DNA from: Amphiura filiformis
Lineage: Eukaryota; Echinodermata; Ophiuroidea; Amphilepidida; Amphiuridae
NCBI RefSeq assembly: GCF_039555335.1
Contig: NW_027305502.1
Span: 558,001 to 622,000, forward strand
Length of the DNA stretch: 64,000 nt
Reading direction: 5' to 3'
Shown here: positions 36,046 to 46,434 of the stretch, piece after piece
Position numbering within the stretch: position 1 is the first letter of the stretch
How the letters are laid out: each line of letters opens with the position of its first letter
Made by a program: the position numbers and the translations under genes
Notes under the pieces: model-generated
Databases searched by the model: none
Seen by the model: the letters and a program-made list of their open reading frames with translations, nothing else
What the model was told of the DNA's origin: nothing

Positions 36046-36103
36046 AGGGGGCGCCATTATGTATCCTCGGCCCCAGGCGACACAACCCCTAACTACGCCA
36101 CTG
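36046..36103 (-). mobile_element. CAGTGGCGTAG-type transposon fragment
   Basis: On the minus strand it starts CAGTGGCGTAGTTAGGGGTT and continues into GTCGCCTGGGGCCGAGG. A similar terminus (CAGTGGCGTAGCTATGGGTT) sits at 43058. CAGTGGCGTAG termini are typical of hAT-type elements as I know them. Only one end is visible. Confidence 0.6.
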
Positions 36104-36298
36104 GTAAAATATGCCCAAATTAGGCAATTTTTTCCATGTCTTGAGCCCCTGATGTCACCCCTTGGGCATGCACTAGACAAGTCACCTAGTTTTCCTGTTG
36201 ATAAAGGTGATCTTATATTTTGCCTTCAATTGGGAATATAAACAATCTAACAAATGTACAAACATATAACCATGCATTACATTATACTAGGGATAGTG

Positions 36299-37211
36299 TA
36301 TGAAGGGACTGGAAACGGCTTCCACTAATTGTATCATGCGAGTTGCTGGTTTACAAATTATCATTGGTTGAGCATTGAGCAAGCACACACATTACATCCG
36401 ATTGATAGACCCTGGTACAAATCCCAGCACAGTATCAACATGGTGCGTCGCTCAAATTGCATGATGCAAAAGGGGCCTACATGTTTGCTTATGTAAAAGA
36501 CTCTAGAAATGCTATCATAAATCATCTGAGAACATTACTTTACAAATTATTTCAGTGTCAAAGTCTGTATAGGAGTTGAAAGCGTATGGTACACATTCCA
36601 AGAAATGTTAAAATTTGTTTGTTCTAGCATTCTACATTTCTAAAAAATTATCATATTTTGTTTCCAAAATCCAATGTAAATGATTCTCTATGCCACACAG
36701 AAATGATGTTACAAAACTTTTAAGAAAAAATATTAGAATATATACGGTACTGTATTTCGTCAAATAAACACCCCGGGGCGTTACATTTTCCCAAGGGGGG
36801 GGGGGCGTTTATTCAAGGTCAATTTTAGAACAATAAAAAAAAGCTAAAATGATGAAATATGAACTAGAAACACTGACTTCTGGCTCACTTCCGGATTTCC
36901 AATCCAGATTTTCGCCAATTATTGACGCTATTATCGACCATGTGGGGAACTTAGGTAAGCTTACTACACAAGATGGCATGGAAATATCTGCATTTTTGAA
37001 ACATCTTGGTTGAAAAAAGTGGCGGGGGGGGGCGTTTATTGGAGGGGGGCGACTATTTGACGAAATACGGTAGCTGCTTTTTGGGTATTATGAAGGGCAA
37101 CATGAGTAAATAATAAGAAATCAAACATCGCGCAACTTGCATGTAACTGAAGGTCGTAAAAGATAATCCGATAACAAGAGCCATCAATAAGCCGTTTCCA
37201 GTCCCTTCATA
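36299..37211. mobile_element. 913 bp foldback element ending next to the DET1 splice donor
   Basis: Perfect 23 bp terminal inverted repeats beginning TATGAAGGGACTGGAAACGG (36299-36321 and 37189-37211). The right end stops 22 bases short of the DET1 5' splice site (GT at 37234-37233). A second element (36748-37072) is nested inside. No transposase frame. Confidence 0.87.
36748..37072. mobile_element. 325 bp nested element with GTATTTCGTCAAATA ends
   Basis: Left TACTGTATTTCGTCAAATAA and right, inverted, TACCGTATTTCGTCAAATAG. Both are followed inward by C/G-rich CACCCC and GGGGGCG tracts with G runs of up to ten. It is flanked by TA, as with Tc1/mariner-type target sites (inference). Confidence 0.85.
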
Positions 37212-37234
37212 ACCGATTATAATATTATATTTAC

Positions 37235-38721
37235 CTGATAGGATGATCGCTGCAGGCCTTGGGTCTTTCCATTACCGACACCCATTTATCATCATAGCTA
37301 AACAGAGACAGATCTAAATATGGACTGCTGCTGTAGGACTGTGAACTAATGGGGAGCTGGGCCAACAGTCTCTTCACCGCCTCGGTGTGCCCACCATACT
37401 TAGCATTGATTATGGTGTGTTTGAAGCGTCTCTGAATCTGTCTGGCGTAGATATTGCTGGAAGCTGAGCAGGTGAACTGGGCGGGGGCATGGAGAGTCGC
37501 ATTGCGGAATAGGTCGCAGAAGTTCTCAAACAATTCCAACAGACCTTCCGACGTATTTTCGAACACTGCGACCACTTTTGTGGATACCATATTGTACACT
37601 ATGAAGAACGAAGGCTGGGAGTTCGGATCTTGTATCCGCAGCAGGACGACATCTTCGCTAGCGTACTTTATTAAGAGATGGTTCTCGTCCAGTAGCTGCA
37701 TCTTCCACATTCTAAGCCAGCGGAAGTACTCGTAATATTGGAAGAATTGTCTCATTGCTGTAGGCGTTCCTTTCTGTTGTGCTTTGTTCCACAGAAACAC
37801 AAGAAGTCGGTGCTTAAGGGAGTTGATGCTTTTGTCGCTGTAAGGTCTGTCAGATGCTGGTTGTGGAGTGGCAAGAATCAATGCATCGTCCTCGTAACAA
37901 AATCGTCCGATTGTTCTCACATCTATAAAGCTTCCATCTGGAGTCACTTGAAATATATGGATGGTCTGTTGCTGGACAGATAATACAGCCAGGATATTTT
38001 TGTACAGATAAAGGCCTTGATTGTGGGACAAAAAGATCTTGTCACATTTAAAATTTCTTGTGTCGCATAGTATTCCTGCTTGCAGGTCTACTAGATGAAG
38101 CGAGTAGTCCTCTAGTGGGGAACGTTGACTTGGCGAGACAGATTCATTATTGCGGTATCTATCGTAGAATGGAGGCATGGGATCTTCGGGTACATATATG
38201 GCCGATCCAACAATCACATACCGACCATCGTCCGTAAAAAGGCTACACTCGCGATTAAGATGCTCTCCATCTGGAGCGACGTTGACAGTGTGATGACGAG
38301 CGAAGAATCTATGGAAAAGTTGTCCTTTTATGTGCTGCGCTTCTTGATCTATCGCAACATCAGCTGAAGAGTGCTTGGATAAACTCTGCAGCAGGTCTCC
38401 AGCTGCTGCAGGGCCTTGGAAGCGGTATATCTCTAAGGAGGTTTGATCTGAAGAAAATGCGATGAAATATTGTCCGTCCGGAGAGAACTTTCTGAGAAAA
38501 CATGGTGGTTTCTCCACGTTGACTACGGTGAAGTTTGGGAAGATGTTCTGGTGGAAAGTTCGTGCGACATGAAACTGTGTGCCGGGTTTACACCTGTGCG
38601 TCTCCCTTTGTCTCAAACGGTAGACAATGTTTTGATTCTGAATCTGGCGGGGTTTGATAGTGTCAGGCAGCTCCACACCATTCAGAACTGCGGAACCGCA
38701 GCTTACGTGATCGGTTTTCAT
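37235..38721 (-). CDS. DET1 homologue (de-etiolated 1), main coding exon
   Basis: DET1 joins DDB1, DDA1 and CUL4 and, with COP1, forms a nuclear ubiquitin ligase that targets transcription factors such as c-Jun (family knowledge). This exon encodes residues 1-495 plus two bases of an arginine codon (AG|GTAAAT donor). Matches to animal DET1 run the whole length: [11 protein letters not shown] (21-31), [20 protein letters not shown] (63-82), [14 protein letters not shown] (86-99), [12 protein letters not shown] (154-165), SPLEDYSLH (201-209), [14 protein letters not shown] (232-245), [15 protein letters not shown] (265-279), [14 protein letters not shown] (398-411), [10 protein letters not shown] (425-434) and [14 protein letters not shown] (475-488). 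The ATG at 38721 is the first in frame: a TAA lies 18 bases upstream of it. About 14 N-terminal residues are extra compared with the human start as I recall it. With the exon at 34822-35035 the protein is about 566 residues, against about 550 in vertebrates. I see no frameshift or lost motif, so the gene looks functional. Confidence 0.98.
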
Positions 38722-38760
38722 TTTCCTGTTGTGTAATTATGAATCTCCAACTGGTAGAAC
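38722..38760 (-). other. DET1 5' untranslated segment and splice acceptor
   Basis: The 39 bases before the ATG follow a strong acceptor: TTTGTTTATTTCTGTTCATT... then CTGCAG (AG at 38762-38761), with a CTAAG branch-like motif about 30 bases upstream. The exon therefore begins at 38760, and at least one non-coding or partly coding exon lies further right. Confidence 0.85.
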
Positions 38761-39551
38761 CTGCAGAAAAATGAACAGAAATAAACAAACTTAGTTGAAC
38801 TTCTTAGAGATGTTCTGGACTTCTTATTTAGAAGCTCTAGCTCTAGACATACAATAAAATTACTTGATCAAGATAGGTAATCTATATTAGGACATCTTGG
38901 ACTTTATGTCTCCAGACTACATCTATTTCCACTCAGACTACCTTTCCTAAATGCCTATGTTACATTGGTCCAACATTTGTGACATTTTCCTTCATGTCCC
39001 CTCACTATCAACAAACCACTTTTCCGATGTTACACTGGTCCAACATTTGTGACACTTTCCTTCTTGTACGTCTCCCTGACTACCTACAAACCACTTTTCC
39101 GATGTTACACTGGTCCAATATTTGTGACACTTTCTAAGAGTGACTTCAGTCTTGCAAATCAACAGTCATGGTCTGTACAGATACAATGCCCACTTTTCAA
39201 ATTGTGTGTCCACTCACATTTAGCGAATTTTCTAAACATTTAAAACACACTTTTAGGCATATTTAAAAATGTTCACAACTTGCATCCTATATAATATATC
39301 ACAAAGGGTTGCATGATTGTCACAAGGTGGGTACTGTATGCAAAAAGGGTGGAGGTGTAACGTTTTTCTGCATTGTGCAGTTGATAAAATAATGAATCTT
39401 CACAACACCTCCTATTGATCTAGTTCATGTATAGCTGATGAATAAGGCTACAAATCACTACAGAGCAATGAGTAGTGGCTGTTTAAATCTGAATTTAGGG
39501 TGGAAGAGGAGCATGCATTAGTCCCAGTTCCGGCACTCCGTGTATCCACGG
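38761..39551. other. Upstream DET1 intron, proximal part
   Basis: No exon recognised. Contains a three-copy tandem repeat (listed separately) and otherwise AT-rich DNA. Confidence 0.5.
38955..39136. repeat. Three-copy tandem repeat, period 70-74 bp
   Basis: GATGTTACACTGGTCCAACA recurs at about 38956, 39027 and 39101. It is followed each time by TTTGTGACA and TTCC, and in the first two by CTACC/CTATC plus CAAACCACTTTTCC. Copies 2 and 3 are nearly identical. Confidence 0.85.
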
Positions 39552-39705
39552 GTACCAGGGACTGTCTTTTGGAATTAGGAGGAGAGCATTAAATAACTCT
39601 TCTGGAGCCTTTCAGGAGAGCTGTTTAAGAGAATATAAGGAGAGAATGGTCAACTAAGGAGAGCTAAAAATTGCTCTCATCAGATTTAAGGAGAGCAGTG
39701 GACAG

Positions 39706-39978
39706 CAATCCAGGAAAAAATAGTTGGCACACTTGCACTAAACAATGGAAATGTGTGCCCTATTAAAATTGGAGAGGATAGTGAAACATGCATGCAATAT
39801 AATGTGAAGTACAGACTCTCCCCTATATCTCACCATTCACCACTCCCCATCTTTCAATGTTGGAGGGTCTTACGGACCTGTTGACAACAAGGCTTGGTCT
39901 AACATTGAATTGGGGGAGTGGGGGCAGAGATATACCAAAAGACAGGCAAAGTGTGCCAATCTTTTTTTCCTGGATTGA
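39706..39978. mobile_element. Nested element with CAATCCAGGAAAAAA ends
   Basis: CAATCCAGGAAAAAATAGTT at the left; CTTTTTTTCCTGGATTG at the right. Inner GGCACAC and GTGTGCC also pair. About 273 bp, non-coding. Confidence 0.85.
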
Positions 39979-39981
39979 GGG

Positions 39982-40273
39982 TATTAGCTAGAAATTCAGG
40001 TTTGCCCATCATTTGAATAAATTTGCTTGTCCCAATTCGACCTTTTAAACATTTACCAGACTTCTACATCCCATAACCCATTGGGGGTTCAAAGAGTTCA
40101 ATTATATGTGCTGCTATAGCCTTAATTTACAAACCTGGTCTACTAAAAAGGTCAATAGACTTTCTAAACACCTACAATTATAATATAGCATCTGTCAAAG
40201 GCATTAATTTTGCCCGTCCCAGGAGCAAACTCCCTGTCTAAAATGACAGCCAGACGGGTGGCTAGCTAAGACA
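39982..40273. mobile_element. Nested element with TTAGC(T/C)AGAAAT ends
   Basis: Left TATTAGCTAGAAATTCAG; right GGGTGGCTAGCTAAGAC. A relative with TCTTAGCCAGAAATC and GGCTGGCTAAGAC lies at 46050-46328. Confidence 0.75.
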
Positions 40274-40524
40274 CTGGCAGTAGAGAGAGATTGCTCTCGC
40301 TCTCCTCAAAAGACAGTCCCTGAGGTACTCATGCTCATCGCTGCACTTTGAAAACATCCCCTTCTGCATATCATTTTCGCGAAGTTTTCATGATAAAAAT
40401 ACCCCTATTCTTAGCGATTTCCTGGGGCGATTTCACACTTTTTTGCCCTTCAACAATGTCCCTTTTTTTCTGTAAAACATGAATGATATTTTTAATATCA
40501 TTAAAATGAGCTTTTTTTTTTTTA

Positions 40525-40690
40525 AAGCAGCATTTCTCCAGTTTCCAACCCTGAATAACGTAATTTTAGCCTTTAGGGTCTACAACTTTTTACAATTTTT
40601 GTAAACAAATTAAAAAAAAAAAATTTTCACAAAAATTGAAAAAAGAGGTGATAGACCTTTAATTACTTGTTATTCAAGATTGGAATGTTT
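40525..40690. mobile_element. Small hairpin element (TTCTCCAG..CTGAATAACG)
   Basis: CCAACCCTGAATAACGTAAT at the left pairs imperfectly with ATTACTTGTTATTCAAGATTGG at the right. A direct-orientation relative begins at about 42770 (CAGCATTTCTCCGG). A further inverted match (TTATCTTTTCAGTTTC at 40717 against GAAACTGAAAAGATAA at 42624) suggests both belong to a larger inverted arrangement of about 2.3 kb. Confidence 0.65.
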
Positions 40691-42021
40691 TTTCAAAGCT
40701 GGACCAACCGTCGTTTTATCTTTTCAGTTTCTGTTTCCGTAACCGTATCCGTTTTTGTAAGTCATTGTTATTCTGAAGTGGTAGTCTCCCAGGTGTGACC
40801 AATCTTTTATTCTAGCCTTTTGTTAGTTACTGAAAATTTGAAGCTCATGAATTTCAGTTTTCGTTTTGGTAAGTTATATTGATTTTTTACATAAAACCTT
40901 GAGATGTGTGGTTGGGTGCTAATCTAGACAAAAGAAGAGTCTAAATTTTACGGTCCTAAATTCGCGGGAAATTGTACGGCTTCAATTGACTTGTGTTTGG
41001 TGTATATGCACTTACGCATAGACGTAAGTGCCTTGTAAAAATGGTCTTGCATTGAAATATATACTAACCATATTGCCAAGTTATAAGCAGAAGTCTTTCA
41101 TATTGGCGATGAAACGAGCGTCTAAAATAGTCAAATATCTCCCAATGAGGCGCGTACAAGTGGTGATTTGGTAATCATGTTTTATATTGAAATGCAATAG
41201 AATAGAATTGCGACTTGTTTTCTGGTCAGAAAAGGCTTGAAAAACCTTGAAAAATAGCAGATTTTGCACGGTTTTGACTCTGTTCTTTGGAATGGAAAGG
41301 TCTTTTTTCATGGACGAAAGGGGTTTGTTGAAGCTTAGTTTGTTACCGATCTTGTAGTATAAAATTTATATTTATATCTTGTAAAAATCCGCCGTCATTT
41401 AATTTTTTCTGTTCCCAAGTTTCGTCAAATTTCCTGTGGCATGATCGTTTTTAGTCCATGGCGACCGGCTTCCTCTGCGTATAAATACTCCCGGAGTGTA
41501 TCATTTATTTTGGACGAAAGCGCCATCGTTTTACTGGCAATCTTAGCCAAATGCTGATATAAAATTCTTTCCAATTGGTTAAAATAAAGCACCGTCTATC
41601 GTAACAACCAAAACGAAGCGGCGTAATATCAGCAATTTCCATAGCGTTTGCATGGGTGACAAACTTGGCCACGGGACTCGACTTCCTCCGATCAAAATAA
41701 CCTTGCTAATGTAGATATATACACAATATTATATGTACAGAAAGCTGAAAATGTGTTTGTTTTCACTGTTGTTTTTAAATGTCATAAAAATAAATTATTG
41801 GGGGGCTATGACGAAAGAACAAAAAATATGTTCCACAGTTTCTAACTGTTTCATGATCCAGTAACGCTGTGTGTGCGGAATTTCGTATCGAACAATAGAA
41901 ATGTTGTTTACATTGCTTTGTGTGTATTGAACAGTAGATGGTGGTCAGAAAAAATCGATAAATGTCCAGTGAATTTACTATACAATTTCACTGAACAAAA
42001 TTGCCTTGGAGAAATTCATAT
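40691..42021. other. Non-repetitive stretch upstream of DET1
   Basis: No gene recognised. It contains several short GC-richer patches (about 41440-41500 and 41580-41690) but no splice-flanked open frame that I can support. Confidence 0.45.
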
Positions 42022-42070
42022 GGGGAGGGAGGGAGGGAGGGAGGGAGGGAGGGAGGGAGGGAGGGAGGGA
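42022..42070 (+). repeat. (GGGA)n microsatellite
   Basis: About twelve GGGA units, followed to about 42235 by degenerate GA-rich sequence. Four or more G-triplets close together make the plus strand a G-quadruplex candidate. The open frames across it are repeat artefacts. Confidence 0.92.
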
Positions 42071-42235
42071 AATACTTGAGACTGAACAAGTGAGAGTGGG
42101 AGGGGTGAGGAAGAAAGAGAGGAGAGGGAGAGACTGAAAGACTAGAAAGAAAAGAACTCGACAGGAGAGAGTAGGGACTGGGGAGGGAGTGGGGAGACTG
42201 ATCATGGGGGGGGCAGGAGGAACAAAATAGGGAGA

Positions 42236-43294
42236 TAGACATTGATGGAATGGCGACACTGTGGCCATGCACAAGTGCTTTGGGGTTCGACAGGCTCATA
42301 AGCGGACCTTTTTGTGATTTTAGGGCTTATTTCATTTGCAACGTTTTTACAGAAAAAAGTGGACTTTGTCATTCAGATTGGCATGCATTTTGTCAAATTA
42401 ATGTAGATCAATTTACCAATGTTAAAGACGAGGGCTAGGCCATTAAAAACACTGGTGTTAACATAATCTTTTCTCTTCCGGTTTTATTGACATAAGCAAT
42501 CACCTCTATTGAAATAAGCTGATTGGTACTACATCTTCTCTGTTCAGAGTTAACAATGAAGTCAGATTACAGTAACTTACTGCATCCCTTGCGTTTTCGT
42601 ATCTGAACAAAAGACTTACGGAAACTGAAAAGATAAAAAGACCCATAGTTGTACATTTGAATTACTTTTGCTACTATTGAACAGCTAACAATGCAAACTA
42701 CTGGTACATGATGTAATTCAAGGTCCTTGGCAAACTGGCTTTATCCAGCTTTGAAACAATTTTTTTTGTAGCAGCATTTCTCCGGTTCCAACCTTGAATA
42801 CTGTAATTTTAAGGTCTATAACTTTTTCAATTTTTGTAAACAAAAAAAACCAAACAAACTATTTTGTGCTTTTGCAGTACCCAGATTGCCAGATTCCTGC
42901 CCGAAAATTCAGTCGGGTACCCGAGTACATAATTAACCGTTTGGTGCGAGCATGAAGTGAAAGTGAAAAGGACTTGTGTTTTTGTGAGTTGTTTTCATGG
43001 CAACAGACCAGTTGTGAGCAGAGGGTATCGACTAATTTATAAGTTTCCTGTGTAAAGCAGTGGCGTAGCTATGGGTTGTGTTGACTGTACTTCAAAAATA
43101 CACTCATATACTCTAGGTTCCAGAGTAAAAATAAGTACAGCTTGTCTGTACGCAGTGCGCTAATACTCAAACATATGAGGAAGAAGAAGAAGCATAACAA
43201 CAACAAAAATTTTTGCCAATTTTAATTTATAGGCAAAGTTTAAATGTTACTTGAGAACTCTGGACCCAAGTGTGTCTCCACACTGAGCGGCCAT
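42236..43294. other. Intergenic or intronic stretch
   Basis: Contains the 42770-42860 relative of the small hairpin element and a CAGTGGCGTAGC terminus at 43058. Otherwise nothing recognised. Confidence 0.5.
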
Positions 43295-43627
43295 TTAAGG
43301 GGTATTTACACCCCTCGATAAATTTGTGTCTATTTTGCATTTTTCTCAAAACTAATAACACACTGGTAACAAAAGTTATGTGTATTATAGGGGCAAGGAA
43401 TCCAAGACAAGCGGTTCGTTATTTATGATAAGAAATAAGGTACCGCTAGGATGTACCTCATTTCATATATACTGAACCGCTTGTCTTGAGTTACTGAAAT
43501 TTCAGTGTAGTAATTGGATCCCTTGCCCCAATAATATACATAACTTTTGTTACCAGTGTGTTATTATTTTTTGAGAAAAATGCAAAAATAGTCACAAATT
43601 TACCACAGGGGTGTAGTACCCCCTTAA
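43295..43627. mobile_element. TTAA foldback element, TACTACACCC family (1)
   Basis: Bounded by TTAA. Left AAGGGGTATTTACACCCC, right GGGGTGTAGTACCCCCTTAA. The arms are inverted nearly to the centre (GGGGCAAGGAATCCAAGACA with TTGTCTTGAG...TTGCCCC). About 330 bp. A piggyBac-type transposase is the usual source of TTAA duplications (inference). Confidence 0.88.
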
Positions 43628-44540
43628 ATAAACTCTAGCTTCGAATTTGCACAAAAATGACATATAAATAGTTATGCATTCGAGGCTAGAGTTTGTTGAC
43701 ATCGTTTTTTGGTATTTTGCATTGCCATTATTCTTATTATATTTTAAATTGCAACACATTGATTGGCTTGTCAAAATACTCTGTTGATGTTTAAAACCTT
43801 TTAAAATTTGTATGATAGTTGAGTTGAAGTGCAATTTTAACAACATTTTTGATGTGACTACTGCGGACTGCCCAGTGCCCATCGTGATTGGCTGTGTTTA
43901 CTAGTCTTTTACTTCCAAACTTTCATGCCATGGTGTCATGCCATCTAGTCCGAATAATCAGACCCAGAACAAAATATTAATTTCTGACATGATCGTGTTC
44001 TGGGTCTGAAATGTTTCCATTTGAAATCTTGATGCCAAATTGGACAAAAGAAGCACATGGTCCTACTTCAGTTTTTAAATTCCCTATTCAATTCATGTTG
44101 CGTGAATCACTCTATTGTCCATGTCCTTTTGATACTTGAGTATTTGGACAAGCGGAACAGTTTTGACAGGCCCTTTGTCTACCTCTCTGTTTGTAAACAA
44201 ACAAGGAGGTCGAAATTGTCCTCCTCGGCGTGGCGAATACGAAAGGCAGGGTAATACTATTACATCCAAGGCATTCTAGCGTCTAGACTAGTGCCGTACT
44301 ATTACTAATAGTACCACTAGTCTAGTACGATGCATGGATGTACAAGAATTAAATAATTTTTCTAAATAACACCCTGGGCGCTGGCCTTATTTTGGAATTC
44401 TTGCCCCCCCCCCCCTTCATCATTCTTGCTTGGATTTTGGGTAAGCTTACTGTTACAATAATTTAAACATGATCAATTACAAATAAATCCTTAATTACCA
44501 TGTGCTTGTTTATCTTTCTTTCATCTTTAATTAAAACTTT
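43628..44540. other. Intergenic stretch
   Basis: Holds a TGTAAACA-centred 14 bp palindrome at 44189-44202 and a longer interrupted palindrome at 44283-44326. No gene supported. Confidence 0.5.
44283..44326. repeat. Interrupted palindrome CTAGACTAGTG/CACTAGTCTAG
   Basis: Arms CTAGACTAGTG and GTACTATT pair with AATAGTAC and ACTAGTCTAG around ACT, with one small bulge. Function unknown. Confidence 0.8.
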
Positions 44541-44584
44541 CTACCACCGGCTGCCTGAGCTACTTCATTCACCATTTGCAAGAA

Positions 44585-44910
44585 ACATGAAACAACATCC
44601 ATCACTGACTGCTGCTGAGCCAGACGACCAAAACATGACCATGACCTTTCTGTACATACCAGACCATGTTCCCAGTGACCCATTTTAAGAATTTAGGGTG
44701 ACAACTATTTTTATTTTAAAAGTTTTGGTATAAATCTCCTCATTGTCATATTAAACATCTTGTGTATTACCGCAATTAATTATATTAATATGTTATTTGA
44801 ATTTAAACGGTGAATATTTATTTTTGTTAAAAAATTCAGAAGTCAAATATCTGGTTTTTAGGTACGTGGTAACCCACGCGGAATTCGGAAGGGATCCCTT
44901 TGTTCGCAAG
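44585..44910 (+). CDS. Possible two-exon coding fragment, unidentified
   Basis: An open stretch ends at a GTACAT donor (44652) and would join, after a 210 bp intron with acceptor CTGGTTTTTAG, a 49 bp exon at 44862-44910 followed by AAG|GTACGTG. The phases fit (CT|G): the frame reads ...EPDDQNMTMTFL then YVVTHAEFGRDPFVRK. A possible upstream acceptor is CATTTGCAAG at about 44582. The stretch is codon-like but short, and I recognise no family. Without splicing the first exon runs to TAA at 44686-44688 (TFLYIPDHVPSDPF). Confidence 0.25.
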
Positions 44911-45544
44911 GTACGTGTTTTTAACATGTTTTCTTTAAAAATGACTCTAAACGTAATACATTTTTGACAAATTAGGGCATGATTTAAAACTTAAGGACAC
45001 AAGGAATATAATTGAGCTCATTTGAATAATCACACATTGCTTTTCACAAGATACAACAACTAACGAGTCTCGGTGGGCGTAGGGAGCAGAATTCGACAGC
45101 CATGACCAAAACAAAAACATTGCCTTGGGCTTGGGGTTGGCCTGATTGTATTATTGTCAGGGTTCGAATTTGGCTGTATCGCATAGAAGTTTGCTCTGTA
45201 TTTTGAAGTAACTGTTAGTGTTACCCAATTTTGCATAAATTATGCATAAACTGCTACTACGGCTACGCATTAATTCATTTTTGATTTTGCACAACATTTT
45301 TAAACAAATTTGTATTTGAAATGTAGTATGTACAAGGAACTTATACGATGTCCTCATTCACAAACTGATACTATCTGTCCATCGTATAAGCCTGTTACCG
45401 TACGATAATGTGGTGAAGGAATATTACACAGTCACAGTCATGACAGTCAAGCATGCAAGAATAGGCTCCATCATTTTTTTTTTTTTTGATCCCTCCCAGT
45501 CTCCCAAAACATCAAAACATCAAAAGCGTTGCACTTATACTTAC
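44911..45544. other. Intergenic or intronic stretch
   Basis: AT-rich with a poly-T run at about 45475-45487. Nothing recognised. Confidence 0.5.
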
Positions 45545-45836
45545 TTAAGATTGTCCTTTTTCACATAACGCAGACACTGGCCAACTTGCCTAGAAATGGT
45601 CAAATTTTGGCAAGAAATATCTCTGTGTAATCCTATAATAAAGTCCCATATCACATCGTTATCGGCGATCAAGGTTTTTTTTCTTCTGAAGTTTGGTTGG
45701 TACCCACCAGCGTCATGCATGTGACGTGACACAGCTAAAATAATCGACCGGGAATCAGGGATCGTTAAAACGTCAACAACTTTCAAAACACAGAAAGCAG
45801 TAAACTTAATGGCGAGCGGTCCGAATTTTGAGCCAT
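45545..45836 (-). other. Candidate 5' exon of a minus-strand gene, possibly DET1
   Basis: On the minus strand an open frame of about 100 codons ends exactly at a consensus donor, CTTAA|GTAAGTATAAG (GT at 45544-45543). Local CpG density is raised compared with the neighbourhood, and a CRE-like TGACGTGA lies inside. The open frame has no ATG at its start; the first ATG (45836) is in another frame and opens only 17 codons (MAQNSDRSPLSLLLSVF). If spliced to the DET1 acceptor at 38760, the open frame would continue 14 codons and stop in a TGA overlapping the DET1 ATG. A mainly untranslated first exon is the simpler reading. An unrelated coding exon is the alternative. Confidence 0.35.
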
Positions 45837-46049
45837 ACAAGTTTACGTGGTGAACTATTTGAAATGGTTATTGCAGCTTCAGTACTGACTACTGTCGATG
45901 ACTGTTTCACAACATTTGTAAACATCCATGCATCACATATCAACATTCAAAGTCCCTGTGCATTGTAATTTGTATGCTGGGAATTCTTGCACGTGGACGT
46001 GGGCGTATTCTTGAGGGCCGTTCGATCGTGCTAAGTTTAAGTAGGCCCA
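45837..46049. other. GC-richer stretch, possible promoter region
   Basis: CpG-containing sequence (CACGTGGACGTGGGCGTATT, GGGCCGTTCGATCGTGC at about 45991-46030) directly upstream, on the minus strand, of the candidate first exon. No TATA box or defined start can be placed. Confidence 0.3.
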
Positions 46050-46328
46050 GAGTCTTAGCCAGAAATCAGAAACCACCCGTCCAAGCAGACACCAAAATTT
46101 GACCCTCAAATATAAAACAACTTGTCCATACCCATGGAAGGGTCACTTGGGTCAAATATGTCCTGATTTGACCTTTACATGTCACTCTGAATTAGTCTCA
46201 AGTTCATATGACCTTAAAATCATCTGTTTTAGAGCTATCACATCTGTAAAATCCATTAAATCCACCCATCTAAAATTAGATTAGGCCGTCTTAAAGACTG
46301 GTAGACGCATGGCTGGCTAAGACCTTGA
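46050..46328. mobile_element. Inverted-repeat element, TCTTAGCCAGAAAT family
   Basis: Left AGTCTTAGCCAGAAATCAG, right GGCTGGCTAAGACCTTG. About 280 bp. Relative of 39982-40273. Confidence 0.75.
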
Positions 46329-46434
46329 GTAGGCCTACTACAGAGATACATGTAGGCATGATCACAAAATTTTCAAGTACGGTAGGTTTTTTCACATGGA
46401 AATTATTTTGTTTAAGGGTAGGGCCTATAATCTT

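Larger units (their letters stand above)
35036..37234 (-). other. DET1 intron between the two coding exons
   Basis: Donor AG|GTAAATATAA at 37234 and acceptor CTCCTTTTACAG ending at 35036. Its 2.2 kb hold a perfect 61 bp hairpin, a palindromic miniature element, a CAGTGGCGTAG fragment and a 913 bp foldback element with a nested element. The rest is AT-rich with nothing recognised. Confidence 0.9.
39552..40328. mobile_element. 777 bp element with AGGGACTGTCTTTT ends and two nested insertions
   Basis: Left GTACCAGGGACTGTCTTTT and right, inverted, GTACCTCAGGGACTGTC. The inner sequence is rich in GGAGAGCA motifs on the left and CTCTCGCTCTCCT on the right, as expected of a foldback. Two further inverted-repeat elements sit inside at 39706 and 39982. 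Confidence 0.82.

Noticed and set aside
37454..38736. Plus-strand frames of 80-93 codons opposite DET1
   Set aside because: Antisense shadows of the conserved DET1 exon; no splice or family support.
41978..42299. Minus-strand frames rich in Pro, Ser and Leu
   Set aside because: They read through the (GGGA)n tract and adjoining GA-rich DNA.
44189..44202. 14 bp palindrome GTTTGTAAACAAAC containing TGTAAACA, a forkhead-type site
   Set aside because: A single short motif in AT-rich DNA with no promoter next to it is expected by chance.
45160..45175. GGTTCGAATT, resembling a tRNA B box (also GGTTCGAGA near 51318)
   Set aside because: No cloverleaf can be built around either site; the A box and acceptor pairing are missing.
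45541..45840. Treating the 99-codon minus-strand frame as a complete protein
   Set aside because: It starts with TTG, has no upstream in-frame ATG before a stop, and its end coincides with a splice donor. It is kept only as a candidate 5' exon.
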